From Lacihabitans sp. CCS-44 (GTDB lineage: Bacteria > Bacteroidota > Bacteroidia > Cytophagales > Spirosomataceae), in assembly GCF_024343735.1 (NCBI RefSeq), contig NZ_RJUE01000061.1:124001-188000 (forward strand): 64,000 nt of DNA. The letters are read 5' to 3'. Shown here in pieces: positions 25,538-34,129 of this stretch. How positions within the stretch are numbered: the first letter of the stretch is position 1; every line of letters begins with the position of its first letter. The notes under the pieces are model-generated. The model did not search any database, had not been told where the DNA came from, and worked only from the letters and a program-made list of their open reading frames with translations. The position numbers and the translations under genes are program-made.

Positions 25538-26665
25538 TTATTTCAAACCATCGATTACTTTGTGGTAATAAGCTTCATATTGCTGTACAATCACGTTTAC
25601 ATCGAATTGTTTAGCTCTTTCCAGAGCGTTCTTTTTGAAAATTGGGAGATTTTCTTCTTTCAGAATAAACAAAGCATTTTTTACCATATCATCAATGTCT
25701 CCAACATTGCTTAAAAAGCCTGTTTCTCCATGAATATTTAGTTCTGCCAATCCACCTGTATTACTTGAAATTACTGGTACTTCGCAAGCCATAGCTTCCA
25801 AAGCAGCCAATCCAAAACTTTCTTTTTCAGAAGGCATAAAAAACAAATCAGCCACCGAAAGTACTTCTTCTATAGCTTCTAGCTTACCAATAAACCGTAT
25901 ATCGTCGCTCAAACCAAGATCACGACTGAGTAATTCCATTTTTTGTCTTTCCTCACCATCGCCCACCATTAGTAGTTTACATGGTATTTGTTTCCTTATT
26001 TCAGCAAAGGCTTTTATGATATCATCTATCCTTTTTACCTGTCTGAAGTTGGAGGCATGTACCAATAATTTTTCGTTATTTGGACAGATAAAACGCTTAA
26101 AATGCTCTTTTTCTTGTTTATAAAAACGCGTTAAATCAACGAAGTTGTAAATAACCTCAATGTCTTTATTTACTTTAAATGCAGATTCTGTATCTATTTT
26201 TAAATCTCTCGAAACGGCTGTAACACCGTCAGACTCATTGATACTGAACGTTACTACTGGACTCAAAGCTGGGTCTCTGCCTACTATTGAAATATCAGTA
26301 CCATGCAGCGTAGTAACCACAGGAATATTCAAACCCTCACTTTTGAGTATTTGTTTGGCCAAATATGCCGAGGTAGCATGGGGAATAGCATAATGCACAT
26401 GAAGCAAATCCAAGTTAGCGTGTTTTACCACATCCACCATTCTCCCAGCCAAGGCCGACTCGTAGGGTGGGTATTGAAAAAGAGGATAAGATGAAATACT
26501 TACCTCATGATAAAAAATATTTTCGTTGAAAAAATCTAATCTGATAGGTTGAGAGTAGGTGATAAAATGTACTTCGTGACCTTTTTGTGCTAATGCTTTC
26601 CCTAGTTCTGTGGCTACAACTCCACTGCCTCCAAAAGTTGGATAACATACAATTCCGATTCTCAT
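25538..26665 (-). CDS. bshA: N-acetyl-alpha-D-glucosaminyl L-malate synthase (bacillithiol step 1)
   Basis: The 375-aa GT4 glycosyltransferase matches BshA from start to end: RIGIVCYPTFGGSGVVATELG, THFITYSQPIRLDFF-like EVHFITYSQPIRL, HYAIPHATSAYLAKQIL, VVTTLHGTDISIVGRDP, FVDLTRFYKQ, LVHASNFRQVKRIDDII and SEKESFGLAALEAMACEVPVI. It attaches GlcNAc from UDP-GlcNAc to L-malate, the first step of bacillithiol. A TTG-type extension to 26707 exists but the family begins at the ATG chosen here (MRIGIVC). bshB and bshC are not in the window. It is the first gene of the run bshA - ABC - HAD - pentapeptide, with an 80-bp gap to the ABC gene. Confidence 0.95.
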   Translation of the reverse strand: MRIGIVCYPTFGGSGVVATELGKALAQKGHEVHFITYSQPIRLDFFNENIFYHEVSISSYPLFQYPPYESALAGRMVDVVKHANLDLLHVHYAIPHATSAYLAKQILKSEGLNIPVVTTLHGTDISIVGRDPALSPVVTFSINESDGVTAVSRDLKIDTESAFKVNKDIEVIYNFVDLTRFYKQEKEHFKRFICPNNEKLLVHASNFRQVKRIDDIIKAFAEIRKQIPCKLLMVGDGEERQKMELLSRDLGLSDDIRFIGKLEAIEEVLSVADLFFMPSEKESFGLAALEAMACEVPVISSNTGGLAELNIHGETGFLSNVGDIDDMVKNALFILKEENLPIFKKNALERAKQFDVNVIVQQYEAYYHKVIDGLK

Positions 26666-26810
26666 TCTTAATTTTTTGCGTATTGAATATACAACAACAA
26701 AAAGCAACTAAATAATTCCCTTTCTGAAGTTTGGACAAGAAGGCCAATTAATCATTTCCTTTTTTTATCTAAGGTTTTATTGATATTTTTGAGCACCAAA
26801 GAAATATCTC

Positions 26811-27644
26811 ATTAAACCATTCCTAAAACTTATTCGTTGGAACAACCTGCTCATTATTGCATTTTCGCAGTATTTGGTGAGATATTTTTTGGTTGAAAAT
26901 GCTGAAAATTCAATTTTTAAGGATTGGGAGTTTTTAATTTTGGTGTTGTCGACTGTTCTTATTGCCGCTGGAGGATATATCATCAATGATTATTTTGATG
27001 TTAAAATCGACCAAATAAATAAGCCAGATGAGGTTTTTGTGGGAAGAATTATCAAACGAAGATATGCATTGCTCATCCACCAAATCTTGAGTGGAATGGG
27101 CGTTGTTCTTGGACTATTTTTGAGCTGGAAGATTTTATTGGTAAATAGTTTCTCGGTGACTATTTTGTGGTTCTACGCTTCCATTTTTAAGAAAAAACCT
27201 TTTTCAGGAAATCTTATCGTGGCGTTTTTAACGGCATTATCTATAAGCGAAATCGCACTTTATTATGAACCTGGTAGAATCATAATTCATATATATGCTT
27301 TGTTTGCTTTCTTTATAAATCTCATAAGAGAAATTATAAAAGACATGGAAGATATGAAAGGCGACGCTGCACATGGATCTAAAACCCTCCCGATATTTTT
27401 GGGAATAAGAAAAACAAAAAATATAATATACTCATTGTTAGTGCTTTTTGTTGCTCTGGTACTGATTTTACTTGCCAAGTTGTCTAACTTTAATCTTTGG
27501 CTTTGTTTCGGTATTTTGGGATTACTTTTGTTGCTAATGCTATATAAACTAATTTTGGCAGATAGAAAAAAACACTTCGCTGAATTGAGCAGAATTTGTA
27601 AGATTATTATGCTCTTGGGTGTTGCGAGTATTGTTTTTGTGTAA
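26811..27644 (+). CDS. UbiA-family prenyltransferase, no canonical start codon
   Basis: An integral-membrane prenyltransferase with the two Asp-rich motifs NDYFDVKIDQINKPDE and DMEDMKGDAAHGSKTLP that bind Mg and the prenyl diphosphate. In Bacteroidota the closest relatives are annotated as geranylgeranylglycerol-phosphate geranylgeranyltransferases. The frame is open from 26793, and residues typical of the family N-terminus (KPFLKLIRWNNLLIIAFSQYLVRY) are encoded upstream of the first TTG (26874). There is no ATG or GTG in this stretch, and starting at 26874 would delete part of helix 1. An ATT at 26811 is the best guess; a mutated start or a sequencing error are the alternatives. purN follows after 7 bp and is probably co-transcribed. 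Confidence 0.83.
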   Translation: MKPFLKLIRWNNLLIIAFSQYLVRYFLVENAENSIFKDWEFLILVLSTVLIAAGGYIINDYFDVKIDQINKPDEVFVGRIIKRRYALLIHQILSGMGVVLGLFLSWKILLVNSFSVTILWFYASIFKKKPFSGNLIVAFLTALSISEIALYYEPGRIIIHIYALFAFFINLIREIIKDMEDMKGDAAHGSKTLPIFLGIRKTKNIIYSLLVLFVALVLILLAKLSNFNLWLCFGILGLLLLLMLYKLILADRKKHFAELSRICKIIMLLGVASIVFV

Positions 27645-27651
27645 ATATAAT

Positions 27652-28239
27652 ATGATAAAAATTGCCATTTTTGCCTCTGGCTCAGGATCTAATGCTGAGC
27701 GAATAGTTGAGTTTTTTAGCTCAAATGAAGAAATAGAAGTTACCTTGGTATTGACCAATAATCCAGCTGCAGGAGTTATTGAAAGAGCCCAAAGGTTGAA
27801 TATTCCCACTTTGATTTTCAACAAAACTCTTTTTTCTAAAACTGACAAAATTGTCGAAATTCTTCAGTCACAGCAGATTGATTGGGTTATATTAGCTGGT
27901 TTTCTGTGGTTAGTTCCCAATAATCTCACAAGAGCGTTTGAAAACCGAATGATCAATATTCATCCAGCTTTATTGCCAAAATATGGCGGAAAGGGCATGT
28001 GGGGGCATTATGTCCATGAAGCTGTTGTGGCCAATCAAGAGAAAGAATCAGGAATTACGATTCACTACGTGAACGAAAAATATGATGAAGGCAAAGTGAT
28101 TTTCCAGGCTAAGTGTGAAGTTACTTCAGGCGATTCACCAGAAGATGTTGCTAAGAAAATACATGAGCTTGAATATCAGTATTTTCCAGAGATAATATAT
28201 CAAGAGATATTATCTGCTAAAAATTCGATTGTCGAGTGA
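27652..28239 (+). CDS. purN: Phosphoribosylglycinamide formyltransferase
   Basis: The 195-aa PurN formylates glycinamide ribonucleotide with 10-formyltetrahydrofolate in purine synthesis. The N-terminal ASGSGSNAERIV binds the phosphate. The catalytic triad is visible: Asn102 and His104 in NIHPALLP, and Asp145 in YDEGKVIFQ. An upstream in-frame TTG (27619) overlaps the UbiA stop; the ATG at 27652 fits family starts. Its 3' end overlaps the convergent doxX-like gene by 30 bp. Confidence 0.97.
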   Translation: MIKIAIFASGSGSNAERIVEFFSSNEEIEVTLVLTNNPAAGVIERAQRLNIPTLIFNKTLFSKTDKIVEILQSQQIDWVILAGFLWLVPNNLTRAFENRMINIHPALLPKYGGKGMWGHYVHEAVVANQEKESGITIHYVNEKYDEGKVIFQAKCEVTSGDSPEDVAKKIHELEYQYFPEIIYQEILSAKNSIVE

Positions 28240-28614
28240 GAATCTTCCAGGACCAGTGATGAAAATAGCTGTATAGATAATCAAAAACGTTAGTGCGTGT
28301 TCTTTTACAGTTATGGGGTCTGGTGCATGAACTATAAATCCCGCCACAGCCATTGTAAACATCAGCAACAACAATGCAGGCCGTGTCAATATTCCAAAAA
28401 TGACCATCAAAGAGCCAAAAAACTCTGCTAAAACGGCCAAAAAAAGAGAAATACCTTCACCCAATCCCAATGGATCTGCAAAAGTCCAATCTCCTGAAAT
28501 GAGTTTTATGAGTTTTTCCCAACCATAAGTCAGCATGAAAAGCGATGGAAAAACCCGAAGGATCAAAACAGCAAAATCTATGGAAATAGGTATGTGGAAT
28601 TTTTTCCTCAACAT
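28210..28614 (-). CDS. DoxX family membrane protein
   Basis: The 134-aa protein has four hydrophobic helices, the DoxX layout: ILRVFPSLFMLTYGWEKL, a short polar loop, GEGISLFLAVLAEFFGSLMVIFGI, RPALLLLMFTMAVAGFIVHAP and ALTFLIIYTAIFITGPG, with FSLDN at the end. Members are linked to thiol or quinone oxidation, but function is not settled. Its coding end overlaps convergent purN by 30 bp, and DUF4834 is immediately upstream with a 2-bp gap. Confidence 0.9.
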   Translation of the reverse strand: MLRKKFHIPISIDFAVLILRVFPSLFMLTYGWEKLIKLISGDWTFADPLGLGEGISLFLAVLAEFFGSLMVIFGILTRPALLLLMFTMAVAGFIVHAPDPITVKEHALTFLIIYTAIFITGPGRFSLDNRIFSR

Positions 28615-28616
28615 AA

Positions 28617-28850
28617 TTATTTTACTTCTTCGTAGTCAACATATTGTCCACCAGACTCATTTGGGCGGTCGTTTCTGTTGGGTTTGTAATCTACTTTTAT
28701 TTCACCTTCTGGACGTACAGGAGTGTTAGGTTGCTGATATTTTTTTTGTTCTTTAACTATCTGCCTTCCAACAATGAGCCAAAATAAGAACCTTCTGAGA
28801 GGTGCCACAAATACCAACAATAACAATATAAGAAATATGAACTTGAACAT
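28617..28850 (-). CDS. DUF4834 family small membrane protein
   Basis: The 77-aa product has one N-terminal transmembrane segment (FIFLILLLLVFVAPLRRFLFWLIVG) and a polar tail ending in GGQYVDYEEVK, the conserved DUF4834 pattern. Function is unknown. The family is confined to Bacteroidota. It lies between the TlpA-like gene (94-bp gap) and DoxX. Confidence 0.88.
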   Translation of the reverse strand: MFKFIFLILLLLVFVAPLRRFLFWLIVGRQIVKEQKKYQQPNTPVRPEGEIKVDYKPNRNDRPNESGGQYVDYEEVK

Positions 28851-28944
28851 TTTTTTTATTTTATTCTTTTAAATAAAACGCTTCAAAGCCGTTATTGATT
28901 CAAAATTATTAAATTTTTGGTATTCTCAATCTTATTATTTCCAA

Positions 28945-30189
28945 TTATTTTGCAAGTTCTAATAATTCGCCCAAAGTCTCGGGACTGCTCGGCCTTTTGG
29001 CATTTGCATTTACGATTTTGCCTGTTTTGTCAATCATCATATAGCGTGGTATCGTGCGAATCATGTATTGTTGTGAAACCTTGGCCGACCACTCTGGCGT
29101 TACCCAACCGTTTACAAAATCTCCCAAGTCATTAGATTCAATGCCGCCTTTCCACTTTTCCTCGGTGTCGTCAATTGAAATGTAGAGGAAAACTATTTTC
29201 TTTTTATCTTCTTCAGACAGCCCTGAATGCATGATTTTAGAATGAGGAAATTCAGCTTTACAAGGGCCGCACCAGCTTGCCCAAAAATCCACATAAACCA
29301 CTTTGCCTATATATTTGCTAAAATCGAAGTTTTTTCCTTCTAAATCTGCAAACTGCACCGCCGCTTTTTGTGCTGCTTTGGCTTCTTCTTCTTTTTTCTT
29401 TGCTGCTGTGATGGCCTCATTGGCTACAACCTCATTTATGAATTTACTTTCAAAAATATACCTGACGTTGTTGTTTTTAATGTTTTTGGCAATACTTCTT
29501 GTTGTTCTTCCAGTAAGGTATTTCTTATTATTTACCAGCAATTGAGCTAAAGAATAGTCTAAAATATCACTATTAAAGCTTTTTAAGGCATACTCGGCTT
29601 TGTCGTTTACAGACTGCAATTGGTTGGAGTATTTCACAAAATCCTTTTCCTCAGAGTTTTTGTAAGTGATATAATACATCAGCAGATTTCTGAATGATTT
29701 GTTATGAATCAGGCTTTGATCTTTAAGTAATTCAGCTTTCAAATTGGCAACCATCACTGTTGGAAGCGAAATAACCCTTCGAAGCTGCTGATCTTTATTA
29801 CCTCTTTCGATAGGATACGAAAAAATCAAATGCCAATAGTTGTATTTTATTTCTTTTTCTAAATGTTCGGCTAGAAATTTCGAAATATCAGCTTTTTTTA
29901 AGAAATCTAATTGAGCCTTTCTTTGGTCAAACAAATCCATTTCTAGCTGGTCAATATTGGACGTCAAAAGTGCTTCATATTGAGTTTTTGTATCAAAATT
30001 TGCTCCGAACTTTTTATTAAAATCCTTTAAAAATTCTTGATTTTCAGGCTTTGAAAGCTCCAGTTTTAAGGAATCGTATTTAGCATATTTGAAACTGGTG
30101 TATACATCAGTACTATCAGCTAATAAATTGTCAGGAAATTGAGCGATAGCATTAAAACTTATAAAAAGAAGGACAATGAGTTTTTTCAT
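28945..30189 (-). CDS. TlpA-like thioredoxin-fold protein, exported
   Basis: The 414-aa product has a signal peptide (KKLIVLLFISFNAIA-Q), a helical N-terminal domain of unknown type (about 30-280) and a C-terminal thioredoxin fold with the redox pair WASWCGPCKAEF (Cys307, Cys310) and the family strand-loop YMIRTIPRYMMIDKTGKIV. It should act as a periplasmic thiol-disulfide oxidoreductase, perhaps in cytochrome c or other protein maturation. It is not clustered with ccm genes here, so the specific target is unknown. Confidence 0.92.
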   Translation of the reverse strand: MKKLIVLLFISFNAIAQFPDNLLADSTDVYTSFKYAKYDSLKLELSKPENQEFLKDFNKKFGANFDTKTQYEALLTSNIDQLEMDLFDQRKAQLDFLKKADISKFLAEHLEKEIKYNYWHLIFSYPIERGNKDQQLRRVISLPTVMVANLKAELLKDQSLIHNKSFRNLLMYYITYKNSEEKDFVKYSNQLQSVNDKAEYALKSFNSDILDYSLAQLLVNNKKYLTGRTTRSIAKNIKNNNVRYIFESKFINEVVANEAITAAKKKEEEAKAAQKAAVQFADLEGKNFDFSKYIGKVVYVDFWASWCGPCKAEFPHSKIMHSGLSEEDKKKIVFLYISIDDTEEKWKGGIESNDLGDFVNGWVTPEWSAKVSQQYMIRTIPRYMMIDKTGKIVNANAKRPSSPETLGELLELAK

Positions 30190-30381
30190 TAAAACGAAAA
30201 TGGTTTGTTATCCTTATAACAAATTTTGTTCCTAATTATTGAGTTTTCAATAAAAAAACCTATTTGCTATTGATTATAGGTCAAAGTTTTAAATCACAGA
30301 GTATTTTTTTTACATACAATTCATTTAGAAAGTAATAAGGGGGGGTATTAATGATTTGATTGCTCTGCTCTTGTTCATTAA

Positions 30382-30661
30382 GACCTTAGAGCGGTCGAAA
30401 TAAAATAAAAAATGGTTTTAGACATATCAACCCGACCGCAGAGCGGTCGAACTATATTAGAAATTAGTATGTGAAGTATCAATCCGACCGCAGAGCGGTC
30501 GAATTATATTAGGAATTAGTATGTGACGCATCACCCCGGCCGCAGAGCGGTCGAAGAAAATTGAAAATGGTTTAGGATTTATCAAGCCGACCGCAGAGCG
30601 GTCAAACTATATTAGAAATTTGAAATGGTTTACGATTCACCAATCCGACCGCAGGGCGGTC
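30382..30661. repeat. Six-copy palindromic repeat with 52-bp period
   Basis: A 15-bp hairpin GACCGC-AGA-GCGGTC occurs at 30382, 30434, 30486, 30538, 30589 and 30647 (first, fourth and sixth slightly changed), with unit lengths 52, 52, 52, 51 and 58 bp. The intervening 36-43 bp are also related (GAACTATATTAGAAATTAG in two copies, AAATGGTTT in three), so this is a diverged tandem array, not CRISPR. A reverse-orientation copy (GATCGCTCTGCGGTC) lies at 30755. No open reading frame in the 730-bp gap between the TlpA-like gene and leuS. Confidence 0.85.
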
Positions 30662-30754
30662 GAAGTATTGCAGATTTTGATAATATCACGACCCGAAGTC
30701 CAACATCTCTGAGGTCGCTATATTCGTTTTTGAACGTCTTTTTTAATATAATTT

Positions 30755-30769
30755 GATCGCTCTGCGGTC
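30755..30769. repeat. Inverted copy of the GACCGC-type hairpin
   Basis: GATCGCTCTGCGGTC equals the reverse complement of the 30.4-kb repeat with one change. It borders the array on the leuS side. Confidence 0.6.
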
Positions 30770-30825
30770 ATCTTTGAGTTGGTTGTATCCCTCTTGAAAC
30801 TAATATTGAATTCGCTATTTTATTC

Positions 30826-30860
30826 TAAAAAAAAGCCTGAAGAATTTAATCCTCAGGCTA
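30826..30860 (-). terminator. leuS terminator
   Basis: AGCCTGA / TCAGGCT stem with a 12-nt loop and a minus-strand T-run (complement of 30826-30834), 59 bp after the leuS stop. Confidence 0.8.
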
Positions 30861-30918
30861 AAATATTAAAAATCAGCATTAATCCGTCCTATCTGTGTCA
30901 TCCGTGTTCCATTGAGCC

Positions 30919-33858
30919 TCAAACCACTACATTCACGATACGCTTTGGCACCACAATGATTTTCTTCAGTTCTTTTCCTTCCATCCATTTGATTACCTGG
31001 TCGTTAGCCAATACTTGTTTCTCAATTTCTTCTTTCGCCATATCAGCTGGGAAGTTTAGGTTTACCCTCACTTTTCCATTGATTTGTACTGGATATTCGA
31101 AACTATCCTCTACCAAATAAGCCGCATTAAAGGTAGGATACACAGTTTTGGTAATGCTTTCTGTTTCACCAATTTGCTCCCAAAGTTCTTCAGCAATATG
31201 CGGAGCATACGGTGAAAGTGTAATCAATAAATCCCTCAAAATAGCTTTTTTATGGCATTTTAGATCCGTCAATTCGTTCACACAAATCATAAACGAGCTT
31301 ACCGAAGTATTGAAAGAGAAATTCTCCACATCTTCAGCTACTTTTTTGATGGTTTTGTGCAAAGATTTTAACTCGTCTTTGGTAGGCTCTTCGTCTTTGA
31401 AAATCGGATAGCCGTTTTGGTCAAAAAACAAACGCCAGAATTTCCTCAAGAATCTATAAGTTCCCTCAATTCCACGTGTATCCCAAGGTTTTGACTCTGT
31501 CAAAGGCCCCAAAAACATTTCATACAAACGCAAAGTGTCAGCTCCGTATCTTTCAACCAATGTATCAGGATTTACCACATTGAACTTGGATTTTGACATT
31601 TTTTCATGAACCGGATATAGCTTCAAATTATCCGTTTTTGAAAGAAAAGTACTATCAAATGTAAAATTTGATAACAAATAATTATAGTCTGCAATTTCTA
31701 TATCTGCAAATTTTAAATACACTTTACCTAACTCAGTTAAACTAGTCTTATTTAAATAGACATCGCCATTCACATATTCTGCAAATTCTATTGGAATATT
31801 GACGTCCGCAAATGTTCCATTTCTAAGACAGAATTCACCTTCTAAGAGTGGTTTTGAATTATATGGTAGTAAATAAGATCTTTGCTTGTTAGAATTATTA
31901 AGTTCAGTTTCATTTAAATTGCCTTCCCATGCTATTGTGGCAAGCATACTCACGCCCTGAATCATCCCTTGATTGATCAATTTTTTGGCAAATTCTTCTT
32001 GTTTTACATAACCCAAGTCTTTCAAAACTTTGTTCCAAAAACGGCTATACAAAAGGTGACCTGTGGCGTGTTCGGTTCCGCCCAAATACAAGTCTATATC
32101 TTGCCAATAATCCAAAGCTTCTTTTGAGGCAAAATCGGTGTCGTTGTTGGCATCCATGTAGCGGTACCAATACCAACTACTTCCTGCCCAGCCCGGCATG
32201 GTGCTCATTTCTAGTGGATAAGCTTCTGTTGAACCTTCAGGTGTATAAGTCCAGTTTTTGGCTCTTCCCAATGGCGGTTCACCTGTTTCGGTTGGTTGGT
32301 ATTTGTCGATTTCAGGCAAAATCAAAGGCAAATCCTTTTTATCAACCAAATGAGGCACAAGGGTTCCTTCGGCATTTGGCTTGAAATAGACGGGAACTGG
32401 CTCGCCCCAATAACGCTGACGAGCAAAAACAGCATCACGCAAACGGTAATTTACTTTTCCTCGGCCAATTTTATTTTCTTCCAAATAAGCCACCAATTTG
32501 GCAGTTGCTTCTTTGTAATTCAGGCCATTTATCATGCCCGAATTGATGTATTTTCCTTCTTTGGTGGCATCCGCTTGGGTTTCGATGTCCGCTTGAGCAT
32601 CCAAAATCGGGATGATGGGCAAGCTGAAATGCGTCGCAAAATTCCAGTCACGTTGATCGCCCGATGGTACGCCCATCACGGCACCTGTTCCGTAACCCGC
32701 CAAAACGTAATCCGCAATCCAAATTGGCACTCGCTCACCATTGAAAGGATTTATACAGTACGAACCCGTAAACGCACCCGAAACTTTCTTGACATCAGAC
32801 ATACGGTCCAATTCCGAGCGTTTTTGGGTTTCTAGGATGTATTCTTCTATACTTGCTTTTTGCTCAGAAGTCGTCAAATCGGCCACCCATTCGTGTTCTG
32901 GAGCTAAAACCAAGAACGAAACGCCATAAATGGTGTCAATTCTGGTCGTGAAAACTTCTATTTTTTTGTCCGAATTTTCCACTTCGAATTTCACTGAAGC
33001 ACCGTTGGATTTGCCAATCCAGTTGCGTTGCTGGTCTTTCAAAGATTCCGACCAGTCGATGGTATCCAAGCCAGAAATCAATCTGTCGCAATAAGCCGTG
33101 ATTCGCATCATCCACTGACTCATTTTTTTCTGAATCACCGGGTAGCCACCACGCTCCGAAACGCCGTCTTTCACCTCGTCGTTAGACAATACCATGCCCA
33201 ATTCTGGACAGAAATTGACCACAGATTCCGCCAAATAGGTCAAGCGGTAGTTTAATGAAACCTCATATTGTTTTTCTTTCGACCACGAATTCCATTCTTC
33301 GGCGGTAAATTCTGGCAATTCTTCATCACAAACGGCCTTGGCCTCATTTGAGCCTCCTTTTGCAAACAAATCGTACAAAGTAGCCACATTTTCGGCTTTG
33401 TCAGACTCCTTGTTGTACCAAGAATTAAATAATTCCATGAAAATCCACTGCGTCCATTTGTAGTAAGCAGGGTCAGATGTACGCACTTCACGCGACCAAT
33501 CGTAGCAAAAACCGATGTTTTTTAACTGGCCAATATATGTTTCGATGTTTTTCTCTGTCGTAATGGCCGGATGCTGCCCCGTTTGGATGGCATATTGCTC
33601 GGCAGGCAATCCAAATGAGTCAAAACCCATGGGGTGCAACACGTTGAAGCCCTTGAGTTTTTTGTATCTGCTATAAATGTCAGAGGCGATGTACCCGAGC
33701 GGGTGGCCCACATGCAAACCTGCCCCAGATGGATACGGAAACATATCCAGCACGTAGCATTTAGGTTTTGTGGTGTCTATTTCAACTTTGTTGGTGTGGT
33801 TATTTTCCCAATATTGTTGCCATTTTTTTTCTATCTCTCGGTGTCTGTACTCTGCCAT
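30919..33858 (-). CDS. leuS: Leucyl-tRNA synthetase
   Basis: The 979-aa class I synthetase charges tRNA-Leu. The HIGH motif is HVGH (49-52) after MFPYPSGAGL, and the KMSKS loop (753-757) is exact. The editing (CP1) domain is visible around 240-440 with ERVPIWIADYVLAGYGTGAVMGVPSGDQRD. The catalytic domain ends with SKPWDTRGIEGTYRFLRKFWR, and a C-terminal anticodon-binding domain follows. A leucine-specific insertion between NQGMIQG and KMSKS (about residues 645-750) is long and noticeably AT-rich. The start ATG (MAEYRHREIEKKW) fits the family. Not in an operon; its own terminator follows. Confidence 0.97.
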   Translation of the reverse strand: MAEYRHREIEKKWQQYWENNHTNKVEIDTTKPKCYVLDMFPYPSGAGLHVGHPLGYIASDIYSRYKKLKGFNVLHPMGFDSFGLPAEQYAIQTGQHPAITTEKNIETYIGQLKNIGFCYDWSREVRTSDPAYYKWTQWIFMELFNSWYNKESDKAENVATLYDLFAKGGSNEAKAVCDEELPEFTAEEWNSWSKEKQYEVSLNYRLTYLAESVVNFCPELGMVLSNDEVKDGVSERGGYPVIQKKMSQWMMRITAYCDRLISGLDTIDWSESLKDQQRNWIGKSNGASVKFEVENSDKKIEVFTTRIDTIYGVSFLVLAPEHEWVADLTTSEQKASIEEYILETQKRSELDRMSDVKKVSGAFTGSYCINPFNGERVPIWIADYVLAGYGTGAVMGVPSGDQRDWNFATHFSLPIIPILDAQADIETQADATKEGKYINSGMINGLNYKEATAKLVAYLEENKIGRGKVNYRLRDAVFARQRYWGEPVPVYFKPNAEGTLVPHLVDKKDLPLILPEIDKYQPTETGEPPLGRAKNWTYTPEGSTEAYPLEMSTMPGWAGSSWYWYRYMDANNDTDFASKEALDYWQDIDLYLGGTEHATGHLLYSRFWNKVLKDLGYVKQEEFAKKLINQGMIQGVSMLATIAWEGNLNETELNNSNKQRSYLLPYNSKPLLEGEFCLRNGTFADVNIPIEFAEYVNGDVYLNKTSLTELGKVYLKFADIEIADYNYLLSNFTFDSTFLSKTDNLKLYPVHEKMSKSKFNVVNPDTLVERYGADTLRLYEMFLGPLTESKPWDTRGIEGTYRFLRKFWRLFFDQNGYPIFKDEEPTKDELKSLHKTIKKVAEDVENFSFNTSVSSFMICVNELTDLKCHKKAILRDLLITLSPYAPHIAEELWEQIGETESITKTVYPTFNAAYLVEDSFEYPVQINGKVRVNLNFPADMAKEEIEKQVLANDQVIKWMEGKELKKIIVVPKRIVNVVV

Positions 33859-33883
33859 TGCGTTTTTTAAATCAAATTTTCCG

Positions 33884-33891
33884 CAAAATTA
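33884..33891 (-). promoter_or_regulatory. Putative leuS -7 box (TAATTTTG)
   Basis: Exact TAnnTTTG on the minus strand followed by C, 26 bp upstream of the leuS ATG. Confidence 0.45.
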
Positions 33892-34129
33892 GTGATTTTT
33901 GGTGGAATTTGGTAAGTTGAGAAACGCTTTAAGCCGAAAAGAAAAGATTTATTGTCAATTTTTAGATGAAATAAATTGATAATTATTTGAAATTTTATAA
34001 AGGTGAAGAAATTGTGAAATTAATATATTTCAATAGCTTTGAATCTGATTGGAAATCCACCCCATCTTGTTTCGACATTTGGAAGAAACCAAAGAGTTGT
34101 TTAATCAAAGTTAATTTATAATAAATTCG

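Noticed and set aside
30382-30661. CRISPR-like array
   Set aside because: Repeats are only 15 bp and palindromic, spacers are related to each other rather than unique, and no cas genes are present.
32296-32835. 179-aa plus-strand open frame inside leuS
   Set aside because: Reverse-strand shadow of the leucyl-tRNA synthetase editing domain; no recognisable motif.
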